DNA of 64,000 bases from DASXKD01 sp963762735 (lineage in GTDB: Bacteria > Actinomycetota > Actinomycetes > Streptosporangiales > Streptosporangiaceae), in contig CAVXMG010000021.1 of NCBI GenBank assembly GCA_963762735.1, forward strand, positions 62,001 to 126,000. The letters are read 5' to 3'. A model generated the notes under the pieces. That model was not told where the DNA came from and ran no database searches. It saw nothing but the letters and a program-made list of their open reading frames with translations. Below, one piece after another: positions 15,784 through 25,313 of the stretch. A program made the position numbers and the translations under genes. Each line of letters starts with the position of its first letter. Within the stretch, counting starts at the first letter, position 1.

Positions 15784-16736
15784 GTGAGCACCCTCACCGC
15801 GCAGTCCAGGCCGCGGCCGGGCAAACGCCCGGCCGCGGCCGCGTGCCCCGGTCCCGTCGCCGGCTCGCCCGGCGGCGGCGCCGGGCGGGCATCCTGTTGT
15901 CGCTGCCGGCCGTGGTGGTGGTCGTCGCCCTGCTCGCCCTCCCGATCGCGCAGGCCGTCTACTACTCGATGACCAACTGGAACGGGCTGACCGCGACCTG
16001 GATCGGCCCGAGCGCGTACGCCACGGCGCTGAGCGACCCCACGTTCTGGCGGGTGCTTGAGAACAACGCACTGCTGCTGCTGTCCATCCCGTTCGCGATC
16101 GGCATCCCGCTCGGCATCGCGGCGCTGCTGCACGAGCACGTGCGCGGGTGGCGCTTCTTCCGGTCGGTGTACTTCCTGCCCACCGCCGTGTCGTGGGTGG
16201 TCATCGGCATGGTCGCGGTGCAGTTCTTCGCCTATCAGGGGCTGATGAACCATCTGCTGGCCGACGTGGGGCTCGGCTCGCTGCAGACCAACATGCTGGC
16301 CGGCCAGCGCAGCGCCCTGGTGGCGCTGGCGATCACGTTCATCTGGTCGATGCTCGGCACCAACACGATCATCTTCCTGACCGGGATGGCGACCCTGGAC
16401 CCGACGCTGATGGAGGCGGCACGGGTGGACGGGCTGAACCGGCGGCAGATCTTCTGGCGGGTCACCTTCCCGCTGCTGCGCCGCTTCGTCCAGTTCTCCT
16501 TCGTGATCACGGTGATCAGCGCGTTCTCCGCGCTGTTCAGCCTGATCTTCGTGATGACCAACGGCGGCCCCGGATTCGGCACCACCACGCTGGAGTTCTT
16601 CGTCTACCAGTCGGCGTTCTCGCTCGGCCAGTTCGGCACCGGCGCGCTGTACGGGATCATCCTGTTCGTCATCATGATCATCGTGGGCCTGGTGCAACTC
16701 CGCCTGATCAGGTCCGAGGACGGTGAGGGCTGGTGA
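15784..16736 (+). CDS. CUT1 ABC transporter permease (MalF-like)
   Basis: An inner-membrane permease with about six membrane helices (first: GILLSLPAVVVVVALLALPIAQAV) and the EAA loop EAARVDGLNRRQIFWRVTFPLL (about residues 215-235), which contacts the ATPase. The good ribosome site (AAGGAG) points to the GTG at 15784, but that frame meets the permease frame only after an indel near 15870-15890. Without it, translation would begin at the GTG at 15843. The stop overlaps the next permease start. Confidence 0.85.
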
Positions 16737-17590
16737 CCGCGGCACCAGGGACGATAGCCAGGGGGCGCCCCACGGCGACGGTTATCCGCCGCCGGGCGCG
16801 CACCGGCACGCTGTTCGCGATCATGTGCGTGATCGCCGTGGTGATGCTGTACCCGTTCTTCTACATGCTGGACAACGCGTTCCGTAACCAGTCGCAGTTC
16901 GCCAGGGAGAGCGGCCACTCCTCGGTGAGCTGGGGGCAGCTGTTCACCGAGCTGCCGGTCTGGCGGGAGCTGCTGAACTCCACGCTGATCTGCACGATCT
17001 CGATCCTGCTCATCCTGGCCGTGTCCACCACGGCCGGGTTCGCGTTCGCCAAGCTGCGCTACCGCGGCAGCGGCCTGGTGTTCCTTGGCGTGGTCGCCGC
17101 GCTGATGGTGCCGCTGCAGTCGATCATCATCCCGGAGTACGTGAACCTCGGGAAGCTGGGCCTGATCAACACCTACCTCGGCGCGATCCTCGTCTACGTC
17201 GCGCTGGGCACCCCGTTCGCCACGTTCCTGATGGCCACCTACTACCGGGGCATCTCCGACGACCTGATCGAGGCGGCGGTGATGGACGGGCTCGGCTACG
17301 AGCGCACGTTCCTGCGGATAGCGCTGCCGCTGTCCTGGCCGGCCCTGGCCACGGTGACCGTGCTGCAGTTCATCCAGATCTGGGACGACCTGCTGGTCGG
17401 GCTGCTGTTCCTGCAGAACCCGCAGCAGCGGACGATCACGGTCGGCCTGGCCGCGCTGTCGGCGGGCCGGACCACCAGCATCCCGGTGCTGATGGCGGGC
17501 TCGTTCGTCAGCGCGCTGCCCGCGATCATCGTGTTCCTGATCTTCCAGCGGCACCTGGTCAAGGGCCTGACCCTGGGGATGGGCAAATGA
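16733..17590 (+). CDS. CUT1 ABC transporter permease (MalG-like)
   Basis: The intact 285-residue partner permease has six predicted membrane helices and the EAA motif EAAVMDGLGYERTFLRIALPL (about residues 181-201). Its GTG start overlaps the stop of the MalF-like gene and its stop overlaps the ATG of the SMP-30 gene, so the transporter and lactonase are one translational unit. Confidence 0.92.
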   Translation: MTAAPGTIARGRPTATVIRRRARTGTLFAIMCVIAVVMLYPFFYMLDNAFRNQSQFARESGHSSVSWGQLFTELPVWRELLNSTLICTISILLILAVSTTAGFAFAKLRYRGSGLVFLGVVAALMVPLQSIIIPEYVNLGKLGLINTYLGAILVYVALGTPFATFLMATYYRGISDDLIEAAVMDGLGYERTFLRIALPLSWPALATVTVLQFIQIWDDLLVGLLFLQNPQQRTITVGLAALSAGRTTSIPVLMAGSFVSALPAIIVFLIFQRHLVKGLTLGMGK

Positions 17591-18482
17591 ACGGACCGGA
17601 CCTGGGCTGGGACGTCGCCGTCCCGGCAGGCGCGGAGCTTGGCGAGCGCCCGTTCTGGGACGCCGGCCAGGCCTGCCTGATGTGGGTGGACATTACCGCC
17701 GGGCGGCTGCACAGGTACCGGCCGGGCGCGGGTGACGAGATCGCGCTCGACCTGTCCGGCGTCGCCCTCGGCGCCGCGGCTCCCCGCCGCGGCGGCGGGT
17801 ACGTCCTGGCCACGGCCGCGGGCTTCCGGCTGACCCACTCAGCCGGACAGCTCGAACAAGGTGCGCTACGCCCCCCGGGGATGCCCGCCGACGCCAGGTT
17901 CAACGACGGTGCGTGCGACCCCGCGGGGCGGTTCTGGGCCGGCACGGTGACCAGGCACGTGCGGCCGGGCGCGGGGGCGCTGTACCGGCTCGACCCCGAT
18001 GGGACCGTCACCGTGGCTCTCGACGGGGTGACCGAGTCCAACGGGCTGGGCTGGAGCCTGGACGGCTCGCACGTTCTACTTCATCGACTCGGGCGAGCCG
18101 GAGCCACGGATCCGCGCGTTCGGATTCGACCGGCCACCGGGGAACTGGGGCGCGCCAGCGGACCTGTGCAGTTCCCCGGCGGCGGCCCGGTGCCGGACGG
18201 CCTGGTGGTGGACGGCGAAGGGAACCCTCTGGGTGGCCATCTGGGGTGCCGGGCAGGTACACCGTTACGCACCGGACGGCGAGTTGCTCGCGGTGCTGCC
18301 CGTCCCGGCCTCCCAGCCGACCTGCCCGGCGTTCGGCGGGCCCGGCCTGGACGAGCTGTACCTGACCACGGCCTGGGAGGGCATGACCGGCCGAGCAGCG
18401 GGCGGCCGAGCCCCTGGCCGGCCACGTGCTGCGGGCCCGCCCGGGGGCCCGTGGGCACCCCGCCCTGGCGTTTGGCGGCTAA
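17587..18482 (+). CDS. SMP-30/gluconolactonase-family lactonase (frame interrupted)
   Basis: The protein would hydrolyse a sugar lactone to the sugar acid. The N-terminal part is clear: GAELGERPFWDAG with the metal-ligand Glu, then ADARFNDGACDPAGRFWAGT and TESNGLGWSLDGS. After 18070 the frame must be corrected several times: TFYFIDSGEPEPRIRAFGFD, then ATGELGRAS, VPDGLVVDGEG, WVAIWGAGQVHRYAPDGELL and LDELYLTTAWEGM appear in successive frames. Read this way the gene ends at the TAA at 18480-18482 and has normal family length. Single extra or missing bases within short runs explain each break. It complements the dehydrogenase and dehydratase of the cluster. Confidence 0.82.
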
Positions 18483-18496
18483 ATAGAGGAGCCACG

Positions 18497-19714
18497 ATGG
18501 CGGCAATCGTGCTGGACGGCATCACCAAGCAGTTCCCCGACGGGACGACGGCGGTGCGCGGTCTTGACCTGTCCATCGCCGACGGCGAGCTGATGGTGCT
18601 GGTCGGCCCGTCAGGGTGCGGTAAGACCACGGCGCTGCGCATGGTGGCCGGGCTTGAGGAGGTCACCGGGGGGACCATCCTCATCGACGGGCAGCCGGTG
18701 AACGACACCGAGCCCAGGGACCGCGACATCGCCATGGTGTTCCAGAGCTACGCGCTCTACCCGCACCTGTCGGTGTACGAGAACATGGCGTTCAGCCTGA
18801 AGTACCGCAAGACTCCCAAGGCCGAGATCCGGCGGCGGGTCGAGGAGGCCGCGCGGATCCTGGAGCTTGAGCCGTTGCTGGCCCGCAAGCCGCGGCAGCT
18901 TTCCGGCGGGCAGCGCCAGCGGGTCGCGATGGGCCGCGCCATCGTCCGCCAGCCCCGCGCGTTCCTCATGGACGAGCCGCTGTCCAACCTGGACGCCAAG
19001 CTGCGGGTGCAGATGCGCGCGGAGATCGCCCGGCTGCAGCGCTCGCTCGGGGTGACCACGATCTACGTCACGCACGACCAGACCGAGGCTATGACCCTGG
19101 GCACCCGGGTGGCCGTGCTCCAGCAGGGGGTGCTCCAGCAGGTGGCACCGCCGCAGGAGCTGTACAAGCGGCCGGTCAACCTGTTCGTGGCCTCGTTCAT
19201 CGGCTCCCCCGCGATGAACATGCTTGAGGCCACGGTCGAGCGTGGCGACGGCGGGCCGCAGGTGTGTTTCGGCACGCACCGGCTCACCGTGGCGCAGCGG
19301 GCGGTGCGCGAGCACCCGGCGCTTGAGGACTACCTGGGGCGCAAGGTCATCCTCGGCATCCGCCCCGAGAACCTGGAAGACGCCGCGTTCGTACCGGACG
19401 CTGCTCCTGGCTCGGTCCTGGATGTGCAGGTGGAGCTGCGCGAGGAGCTCGGGTCAGAAGTTCATGTGCACTGCCGGGTCGGCGTGGAGCCGCTGCATCC
19501 CGTGCCCGCTGAGGAACCGGAGGCGGCGGAGGAAGAGGTCCAGCCGTTGTCGGCGGCGATCGTGGCCCGGATGGATCCGCGGACCACGCTGACCGAGAGC
19601 CAGACCGCCAAGGTGCACGTGGACCTTTCCGCGCTGCACTTCTTCGACCCGGAGACCGGGGAGAGCTTGGGCGGGGTGGTGGGGTCGGGGCCAGCAGAGC
19701 GTGAGGCTCCTTAG
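18497..19714 (+). CDS. ABC transporter ATPase (MsmX/UgpC type)
   Basis: The intact 405-residue protein has Walker A (GPSGCGKTT), the Q-loop region (MVFQSYALYPH), the signature (LSGGQRQRVAMGRAI), Walker B (FLMDEPLSNLDAKLR) and the H-loop (YVTHDQTEAM), followed by C-terminal OB-like regulatory domains with a long acidic insertion (PVPAEEPEAAEEEVQP). It energises the CUT1 permeases upstream, and may also serve other sugar importers as MsmX-type ATPases can. It starts 15 bp after the lactonase stop and closes the operon. Confidence 0.93.
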   Translation: MAAIVLDGITKQFPDGTTAVRGLDLSIADGELMVLVGPSGCGKTTALRMVAGLEEVTGGTILIDGQPVNDTEPRDRDIAMVFQSYALYPHLSVYENMAFSLKYRKTPKAEIRRRVEEAARILELEPLLARKPRQLSGGQRQRVAMGRAIVRQPRAFLMDEPLSNLDAKLRVQMRAEIARLQRSLGVTTIYVTHDQTEAMTLGTRVAVLQQGVLQQVAPPQELYKRPVNLFVASFIGSPAMNMLEATVERGDGGPQVCFGTHRLTVAQRAVREHPALEDYLGRKVILGIRPENLEDAAFVPDAAPGSVLDVQVELREELGSEVHVHCRVGVEPLHPVPAEEPEAAEEEVQPLSAAIVARMDPRTTLTESQTAKVHVDLSALHFFDPETGESLGGVVGSGPAEREAP

Positions 19715-20508
19715 GCGGCGCCGGCCCGTTCCGCCTGTGCATCGCCGCCGGGCGCCCGCCGTGCCGTCGTCTTGTCGGCCCAGGCGGCGATGCGGTCAAG
19801 CAGTGCGTCGTCCGACCCCGACTCGGCGTGCCCGAACCCGGGGACGATCCACAGTTCCTTCGGCTCGCGGGCTGCCTCGTACAACTGATGGGCATGCTCG
19901 ACCGGGAAGTACAGGTCGCTGTCACCATGAACCACAAGCAGCGGGATGGGCGCGATGCGCGCGGCCGCCTCCGCGGGCGGCATCGGCACCGGGTCCCACC
20001 GCCCGGGGCTGATCCGGGTGTTCAGCCACATGCGGGTGATTATCCGGCCGAGGCGCCGCTCCACCGCCCAGTGCACCCGGCGCATCGGGTAGGTGCCCCG
20101 GTAGTACCAGCGCCCGGGACCGCTCACCGACACCGCGGCGTCGACGCCGCCGACCAGGCCCGCGTACCGGACCACGATCGAGGCTCCCATGGAGAACCCG
20201 ACAGGGACTATCCGCCGGTAGCCCAGTTCCCGCGCGTAAGCGATGGCCACGGCCAGGTCCTGGATCTCCCGGTCGCCCAGCGTGGACCGCCCGCCCGACC
20301 TGCCGTGGCCGCGGAAGTCGAACGCGATCACGCCGGCCGTGCGGTTGAGCCTCCTGGCGACCTTCCAGACCGCTCCGTGCTGCCAGGACAGGGTGAAGCC
20401 GTGGGCGAGCACGATCGCCAGGTCGGTGTCCCTGGGCAGGTGCATGGCCTCGATCGGCACGCCATCCTCGGTCACCAGCGTCCTGGTCTTGAGCACGGGT
20501 TGGGTCAT
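19711..20508 (-). CDS. Alpha/beta hydrolase
   Basis: The 265-residue serine hydrolase starts at the ATG at 20508 (MTQPVLKTRTLVTEDG). It has the oxyanion HGFTLS motif, the nucleophile elbow GFSMGAS (about residue 116), the Asp-containing VVHGDSDLYFP and the late His in GFGHAES. No signal peptide. It overlaps the convergent ABC ATPase gene by 4 bp. Substrate unknown. Confidence 0.85.
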   Translation of the reverse strand: MTQPVLKTRTLVTEDGVPIEAMHLPRDTDLAIVLAHGFTLSWQHGAVWKVARRLNRTAGVIAFDFRGHGRSGGRSTLGDREIQDLAVAIAYARELGYRRIVPVGFSMGASIVVRYAGLVGGVDAAVSVSGPGRWYYRGTYPMRRVHWAVERRLGRIITRMWLNTRISPGRWDPVPMPPAEAAARIAPIPLLVVHGDSDLYFPVEHAHQLYEAAREPKELWIVPGFGHAESGSDDALLDRIAAWADKTTARRAPGGDAQAERAGAA

Positions 20509-20644
20509 AACCCCATTGTGCGTGACCTGCGCGCGGGCAGGGCCGCAGTCACCGATCGCCATGGGCTGTGAGATTCTTCACCGGGCGGCTGCGGCCGGGC
20601 CGGGCCGCCGGGCGGCCGCGAACATGCGAGCGGAGGCGATCACC

Positions 20645-21517
20645 GTGCAGATCGGCGTGCAGATTCCTGACTTCACCTTTCCGAACGGCCCGGCCAAGCT
20701 GGGCGCCGACCTGGCCGCGGTGGGCCGCGCGGCCGACGAGGCCGGGTTCGACTTCATCGCGGTGATGGACCACTTCTTCCAGATCGGGGCGATCGGGCCG
20801 CCGGAGCGGGAGATGCTCGAGGCCTACAGCACGCTGGCCTACCTGGCCGGCCTGACCTCGCGGGCCAAGCTGCTGACCCTGGTGACCGGAGCCGTCTACC
20901 GGCACCCGGGGATCCTCGCCAAGACCGTCACCACGCTGGACGTGCTGTCGGGCGGCCGGGCCTGGCTCGGCATCGGCGCCGCCTGGAACGAGGAGGAGTC
21001 GCGCGGGCTTGGCATCCCGTTCCCGCCGGTGGCCGAGCGGTTCGAGCGGCTGGAGGAGACGCTGCAGATCTGCCTGCAGATGTGGCGCGGCGACGAGACC
21101 CCCTATCAGGGCAAGCACTACCAGCTCGAACGGCCGCTGAACTCGCCGCAGGCACTGACCAAGCCGCACCCGCCGATCATGATCGGCGGCGGCGGCGAGC
21201 GGAAGACGCTGCGGTTCGTGGCCAGGTACGCCCAGGCGTGCAACTTGTTCCCCGGCCCCGACCTGGCGCGCAAGCTCGACGTGCTGCGGGCCCACTGTGA
21301 CGCCGAGGGCCGCGACTACGACGAGATCACCAAGACCTGCTACTTCATCTTCGACCCCGGGGAGAAGGGCGAGAAGACCGCCGAGATGGTGGACCAGCTC
21401 GGCAATCTGGCCCAGATGGGCTTCCATGCGGCCATCGGTGCGGTGGCCAACGTCTGGGAGGTCACCCCGCTGGAGATCATCGGCAGCGAGGTCATCCCCC
21501 AGGTGGCCGGCCTGTAG
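20645..21517 (+). CDS. LLM-class F420-dependent oxidoreductase
   Basis: The 290-residue luciferase-like TIM-barrel protein starts at the GTG at 20645, preceded by GGAGG. Recognisable are VQIGVQIPDF at the start, DFIAVMDHFFQ, AVYRHPGILAKTVTTLDVLSGGRAWLGIGAAW and KPHPPIMIGGGGERKTLR, all typical of the F420-binding branch. The reaction is probably a hydride transfer with F420H2, substrate unknown. A fragment of its C-terminal coding region is duplicated at 23946-24088. Confidence 0.88.
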   Translation: MQIGVQIPDFTFPNGPAKLGADLAAVGRAADEAGFDFIAVMDHFFQIGAIGPPEREMLEAYSTLAYLAGLTSRAKLLTLVTGAVYRHPGILAKTVTTLDVLSGGRAWLGIGAAWNEEESRGLGIPFPPVAERFERLEETLQICLQMWRGDETPYQGKHYQLERPLNSPQALTKPHPPIMIGGGGERKTLRFVARYAQACNLFPGPDLARKLDVLRAHCDAEGRDYDEITKTCYFIFDPGEKGEKTAEMVDQLGNLAQMGFHAAIGAVANVWEVTPLEIIGSEVIPQVAGL

Positions 21518-22939
21518 CTACCCTCGGCCGGCGGCGAGCTGGAGCGCGCCCTTGACCGCGGTGATCAGCGTGGGAATGGCCGAGTTCTGCGCGAGCGGGG
21601 CCGAGGGGTTCTCGGCGAGCACGCTGGCCACGTAGGCCTGGCCGGTGCGGGTCGTGGCCAGGTAGCTGAGCGTGAGCACACCGGGCTCCGAGCCGCCCTT
21701 GAACCAGACCGGCTGCCACCGGCTGGGATCCAGGCTCATGCCACCGGCGTTGCGCTCGAGGATGCCCGCGAGCGGGGCCAGCCCGGGCTGCGCGGGCCAG
21801 CGTGGCGAGCGAGGCGAACACATGGCATATGTCGGTCGGCGAGGCGAACCATTCGAGCGAGCCGATGTCGCGGGGCCCGGTCCAGCCGGCCGTGGGCAGT
21901 GTGCTCAGCGGGACCCGGTCGACGGTGCCGGACAACAGCGCCTGCCGCCCGGCAGGCGCCGAGGGCCAGGTAGCGCTTGGCCAGCTTCGGCCAGTCATGG
22001 AGCTTGAGTACGAACAGTTCTCTGGTGGTGAGGAACGGCACGTCCAGAGCGGGGTCGGCCATCCCCGATGCCCGGGTCGCGGCCTCGACCGCGTGACGGC
22101 CGAGCAGGGCGATCAGCATGTTCGCGGCGGTGTTGTCGCTGATCGAGATCATGCCGGCAGCCACCTGCCGCACGCTGACTCTGGTGCCGTCGGGGTCGTC
22201 CTGGAGTACCCCTGAGGGCAGGCTCTTGACCTGGCTGGTGACGGTAAGCGGCTGATCCCAGCTGACCTTGCCCGCCGCGACGGCGCGGGCCAGGGCGTCG
22301 AGCACGTAGAGCTTGAAGGCCGAGCCCAGCGGGGCGGGCGTGGTCGCGCCGATCGCGTCGACCGGCCGGCAGGTGTTCCCGTTCACCGCGGCGACCAGGA
22401 AGTGCACCTGCGGTGCCACCGAGGCGGATCATGCGGTTCACGGCGGGCCACGCCGTAGGCACCGGCAGCGCCTTCGACGTGCTGGCCGGCCGCAGCAGCA
22501 GGCCGCTGATCAGGCCGCGCGCGTCGGTGGCCATGCTCACGGCCAGCCGGGACCCACCGTTCGCGGTGACCACGAACGCGAGCGTGCCGGGTGTGCTCTG
22601 GGTGATCGAGTCGAGCCGCAGGCTCCGCACCGCCGCGAAGACGCCGTTCAGCCGGCTCGCCGGGACCTGCGTGAGGAACGTGGCGTCGAAGTGGGTCTTG
22701 ATCGCGGCGGCCGGGATCGGCGCGTGCGCCACGGCGCCGAGCAGCCAGCGCGCCTGCCGGCCGACGGCGGTGTCAGGGAAGCCCGCCGTGGCACCCGATG
22801 GCGTGGGGCTAGCCGCTGGCTTCGGTGCGGACGAATCACAGCCCGCAGCGGCCATCGTGCAGGCGGCGGCCACGGCGATGGCCGTGGCGGCCGCGGCACG
22901 CAGGCGCCCGGTCGTCCTGGCTGACCTGTTGCTGTTCAC
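21518..22939 (-). CDS. Class A beta-lactamase-like lipoprotein (frame interrupted)
   Basis: The N-terminus is a lipoprotein signal (MAAAGCDSS, Cys about residue 34) followed by a DUF-like accessory domain (LLGAVAHAPIPAAAIKTHFDATFL). After a shift near 22420 comes the serine-hydrolase domain: SxxK in PLGSAFKLYVLDAL, SDN in SISDNTAANMLIALLG. After two more shifts near 21960 and 21830 come TAGWTGPRDIGSLEWFASPTDI and the KTG-like WFKGGSEPGVLTLSYLA. All expected active-site motifs are present across frames. It would be a surface-anchored penicillin-recognising enzyme, either a beta-lactamase or a D,D-peptidase-like protein. Confidence 0.8.
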
Positions 22940-22970
22940 GTGAGCCCGCCTGGGGTGAGGATGCTGGTTC

Positions 22971-23636
22971 TCATGACTGGGGCGGGCGGATGAACAGGCC
23001 GATGACCTTGCCGTTGCGGTCGAAGGTGACCTGGCCCGTCCGCTCGCCTGCTTCGAAGTGGAGGGGGATGTCCACGGAGGCGCCCAGGCTCACCGGGTAG
23101 GCGAGCGGCTCCCCCATCCGCTCGAAGCCGCCGACCATGCTGACCGTCTGCGCGTACGCGTCGGCGATGCGGCCGGCGTCGACATGCTCGAGCATCTGCG
23201 GGGTGAAATCCTTGGTCGCCGCCTCCCATCGGGCTTCGACGACGTTGGCGAACAGGTCGATGGCCCGGTCCGCCGTCCCCCGCGGCACGGCCCTGAGCAT
23301 GGGCTTGCCGGTCCGCGGATCGACCGGCCGGCCGAACCGCTGGAACGCGGCCTGCCGGGTCGTGTCGAGAACATCGCCTATTTCCCTCCAGCTATGGCCC
23401 GCCGCCCGGGCACGGTCGACGGCTTCCTGCAGGGCCGCGTTGGTGGCGGCGGACAGTTCGCTGGCTGCCGTCACCGCGGCCAGCGGGGAGCCGGTGCCGG
23501 AGCCGGTCAGTTCGGCCGCCAGCCGCCGCGCGGCGTCACCGACCCTGACGGCCACCAGGACCGCTGCACTGCTCGTCTCGGCTACGCCGTCAACATATTC
23601 CTGACGGCCCGATGGTGTCAAGTTCGAGCTTGACAC
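22971..23636 (-). CDS. HTH plus DUF3887-like protein
   Basis: The N-terminal half contains a helix-turn-helix-like segment (HSWREIGDVLDTTRQAAFQRFG), and the C-terminal half has the DUF3887 pattern (DFTPQMLEHVDAGRIADAYAQTV...VSLGASVDIPLHFEAGERTGQVTFDRNGKVIGLFI). I use the GTG at 23636, but starts further downstream are possible, because a promoter-like TTGACA and an inverted repeat overlap this GTG. Its role is unknown; a regulator with a sensor domain is one reading. Confidence 0.7.
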   Translation of the reverse strand: MSSSNLTPSGRQEYVDGVAETSSAAVLVAVRVGDAARRLAAELTGSGTGSPLAAVTAASELSAATNAALQEAVDRARAAGHSWREIGDVLDTTRQAAFQRFGRPVDPRTGKPMLRAVPRGTADRAIDLFANVVEARWEAATKDFTPQMLEHVDAGRIADAYAQTVSMVGGFERMGEPLAYPVSLGASVDIPLHFEAGERTGQVTFDRNGKVIGLFIRPPQS

Positions 23637-23791
23637 CAGTAGGTGCGCCGGGGCCGCCCGCCTCGCGGACACGGCGCGCGGCGCTCCGGCAGGTGGCATC
23701 GCAATAGACGCTTCCGTCTGCCCTTCCCGTGCTGTGGAGGCAGTTGCCGCCCGCACGCCGCACACGCCGTCGGCTCCTCGACATCCGCCAT
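23590..23791 (-). CDS. Small zinc-finger protein (frame interrupted)
   Basis: From the ATG at 23791 the frame gives MADVEEPTACAACGRQLPP, and after one indel near 23705 the next frame gives VYCDATCRSAARRVREAGG and ends at 23590. The joined CxxC-CxxxC pattern matches short actinobacterial zinc-finger proteins that often precede an HTH protein like the one downstream. Its 3' end overlaps the start of that gene. Confidence 0.45.
23613..23638. promoter_or_regulatory. Inverted repeat overlapping a TTGACA element
   Basis: TGGTGTCAAG-N6-CTTGACACCA is a perfect 10-bp inverted repeat with TCGA at its centre. On the minus strand TTGACA is followed after 18 bp by TATGTT, a plausible promoter for the HTH/DUF3887 gene, so the repeat could be an operator. 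It also lies inside the upstream zinc-finger frame, which lowers confidence. Confidence 0.4.
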
Positions 23792-23945
23792 GACATCCAC
23801 CCAGCATTATTTCGTGCTACTCACCGGCACTCAACAGTGTAAAACGTGCTGCCCTTGGCTGGCACGAAAAACCGTGACCCAGCCACCACGGCCTCGTTGG
23901 CTCCGGGCCCCCCCGGGCCAGCCCCCATCGCTGCTTGTTGGCGTA

Positions 23946-24088
23946 AGACCTGCTATTTCATCTTCGACCCCGGGGAGAAGGGCGAGAAGACCGCCGAGAT
24001 GGTGGACCAGCTCGGCAACCTGGCCCAGATGGGCTTCGGCGCGGTGGCCAACCTCTGGGACGTCACCCCCCGGCGCCCCGCCAAGTAG
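23946..24088 (+). pseudogene. Duplicated C-terminal fragment of the F420 oxidoreductase gene
   Basis: The segment encodes KTCYFIFDPGEKGEKTAEM and continues through QLGNLAQMGF to VTP, nearly identical at DNA level to 21336-21467 of the intact gene. Compared with it there are a few substitutions and a deletion of about 12 bp after GGGCTTC. No upstream portion of the oxidoreductase is present, so it cannot make an enzyme. It is probably a remnant of a tandem paralogue lost by deletion. Confidence 0.75.
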
Positions 24089-24148
24089 CCGCACCTCGCC
24101 GTACGGACGCCCGCAGGCGTTTGACCTGGGCCGCGACAGGAAACGATC

Positions 24149-25313
24149 TTGCCTAGCTGGGGCTTGCTAGCTGGGGCTTGCCGGAAGACCGAATGCGAGG
24201 GGGCCCGGCTGGACATCAGCGGGAGCCGCTCCGCACGCCTGGTCGTGCTCGTGGCGAGCGTCGCCTGCCTTGCCTCGGGGACCGTCATCGCCGTGCGTGC
24301 CGCCTGGTTCGTGCATGGCTCGTCGGCCCGCGGAGCCGCCCTCATCCATACCGAACGCGGGGCGGTCGCCACGGCCAGCAGGACCGCCTGCCGGGCCGGT
24401 GCGGTTACCAGCCACCGCCGCCGAGGCGGTCCGGGGCCTGCTAGAAGCGCCCGCGCTGGGCCTGGTGGCCCCGGTGGAGGAAGGCACCGGCGACGCCGTG
24501 CTGGACGACGCCGTCGGCCACGTCCCGGCAAGCACCTGGCCGGAGCGGGGCGCGGGCACGGCCGTCTTCTCCGCCCACGACGTGACCTGGTTCTCTGGCG
24601 TGGACCGGCTCGACCGCGGCGACACGATCCGGTACGTCACCCCGTGCCGCACCTACACCTACCGGGTCACCGGCCACCGGGTGGTCCGGGCGGGCTTTCC
24701 CGTCTACGACACCGCCACCCCGAGTCTGGTCCTGGACACCTGCTACCCGCTCGACGCCCTGTACCCCACCAGCGGCAGGTATCTGGTGTACGCGACGCTG
24801 GCCAGGGCCGCCCGCGCCCCGCCTGGGGTGCCGTGGCGCCGGCCCGGCCGGCAGTGGCTGGCCGTGCCAGCGCCCCCCGCCCTCGCCAGGCAGGGGCTCG
24901 GGCTTGGTCACAACTACGTGCCGCTCGGTACCCTCCGCGTGACAGGCTCACCGTCGCGAGCATGGCGCCAGGCCAATTCCCCGCTCGAGGCAGAGGCCAA
25001 GGCACTGGCCGCGTACGCCGGCCTGCTGCGCAGCGCCAGCCAGCACAGCCGCGCCTGGTGGGCGGACCTCGCCCCGACGGTGCCGGTATCCGCGGCGGCC
25101 GGCCTGTGGCGCGGGGAGGTCACGGGCTACGCGCGGCGCCTCGATGTCGTGCTGCGCGTGCACGGCGGCCGGATGCTGGGCGCGGTGCTCACCACCGTGG
25201 TCAGCACCGGCGACTCGGTCCGCCCTGGCAGCTACCGCGTGCGGGTCACCGAAGCCGTGAGCGGCGGGATGCTGTTGGTCAGCGGCTTCGCGATGCGCCC
25301 GGTGGGATCCTGA
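24149..25313 (+). CDS. Class E-like sortase (frame interrupted near the N-terminus)
   Basis: The C-terminal catalytic domain shows His in AVFSAHDVTWF, the catalytic Cys in LDTCYPLDALYPTSGRYLVYA with the sortase Arg following, and the beta-strand RTYTYRVTGHRVV. An N-terminal membrane anchor (LVVLVASVACLASGTVIAV) lies in the adjacent frame, so one indel near 24395-24410 probably splits the gene. The catalytic domain is followed by a long C-terminal extension (to residue ~345 in the distal frame) not usual for small sortases. The start is uncertain: the TTG at 24149 fits the anchor frame. It overlaps the convergent DUF2079 gene by 35 bp. It would attach proteins to the cell wall. Confidence 0.78.

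Noticed and set aside
24149..24180. Tandem duplication of a CTAGCTGGGGCTTG-like unit at the start of the sortase frame
   Set aside because: Only two copies of about 15 bp; may be an assembly artefact and has no clear role.
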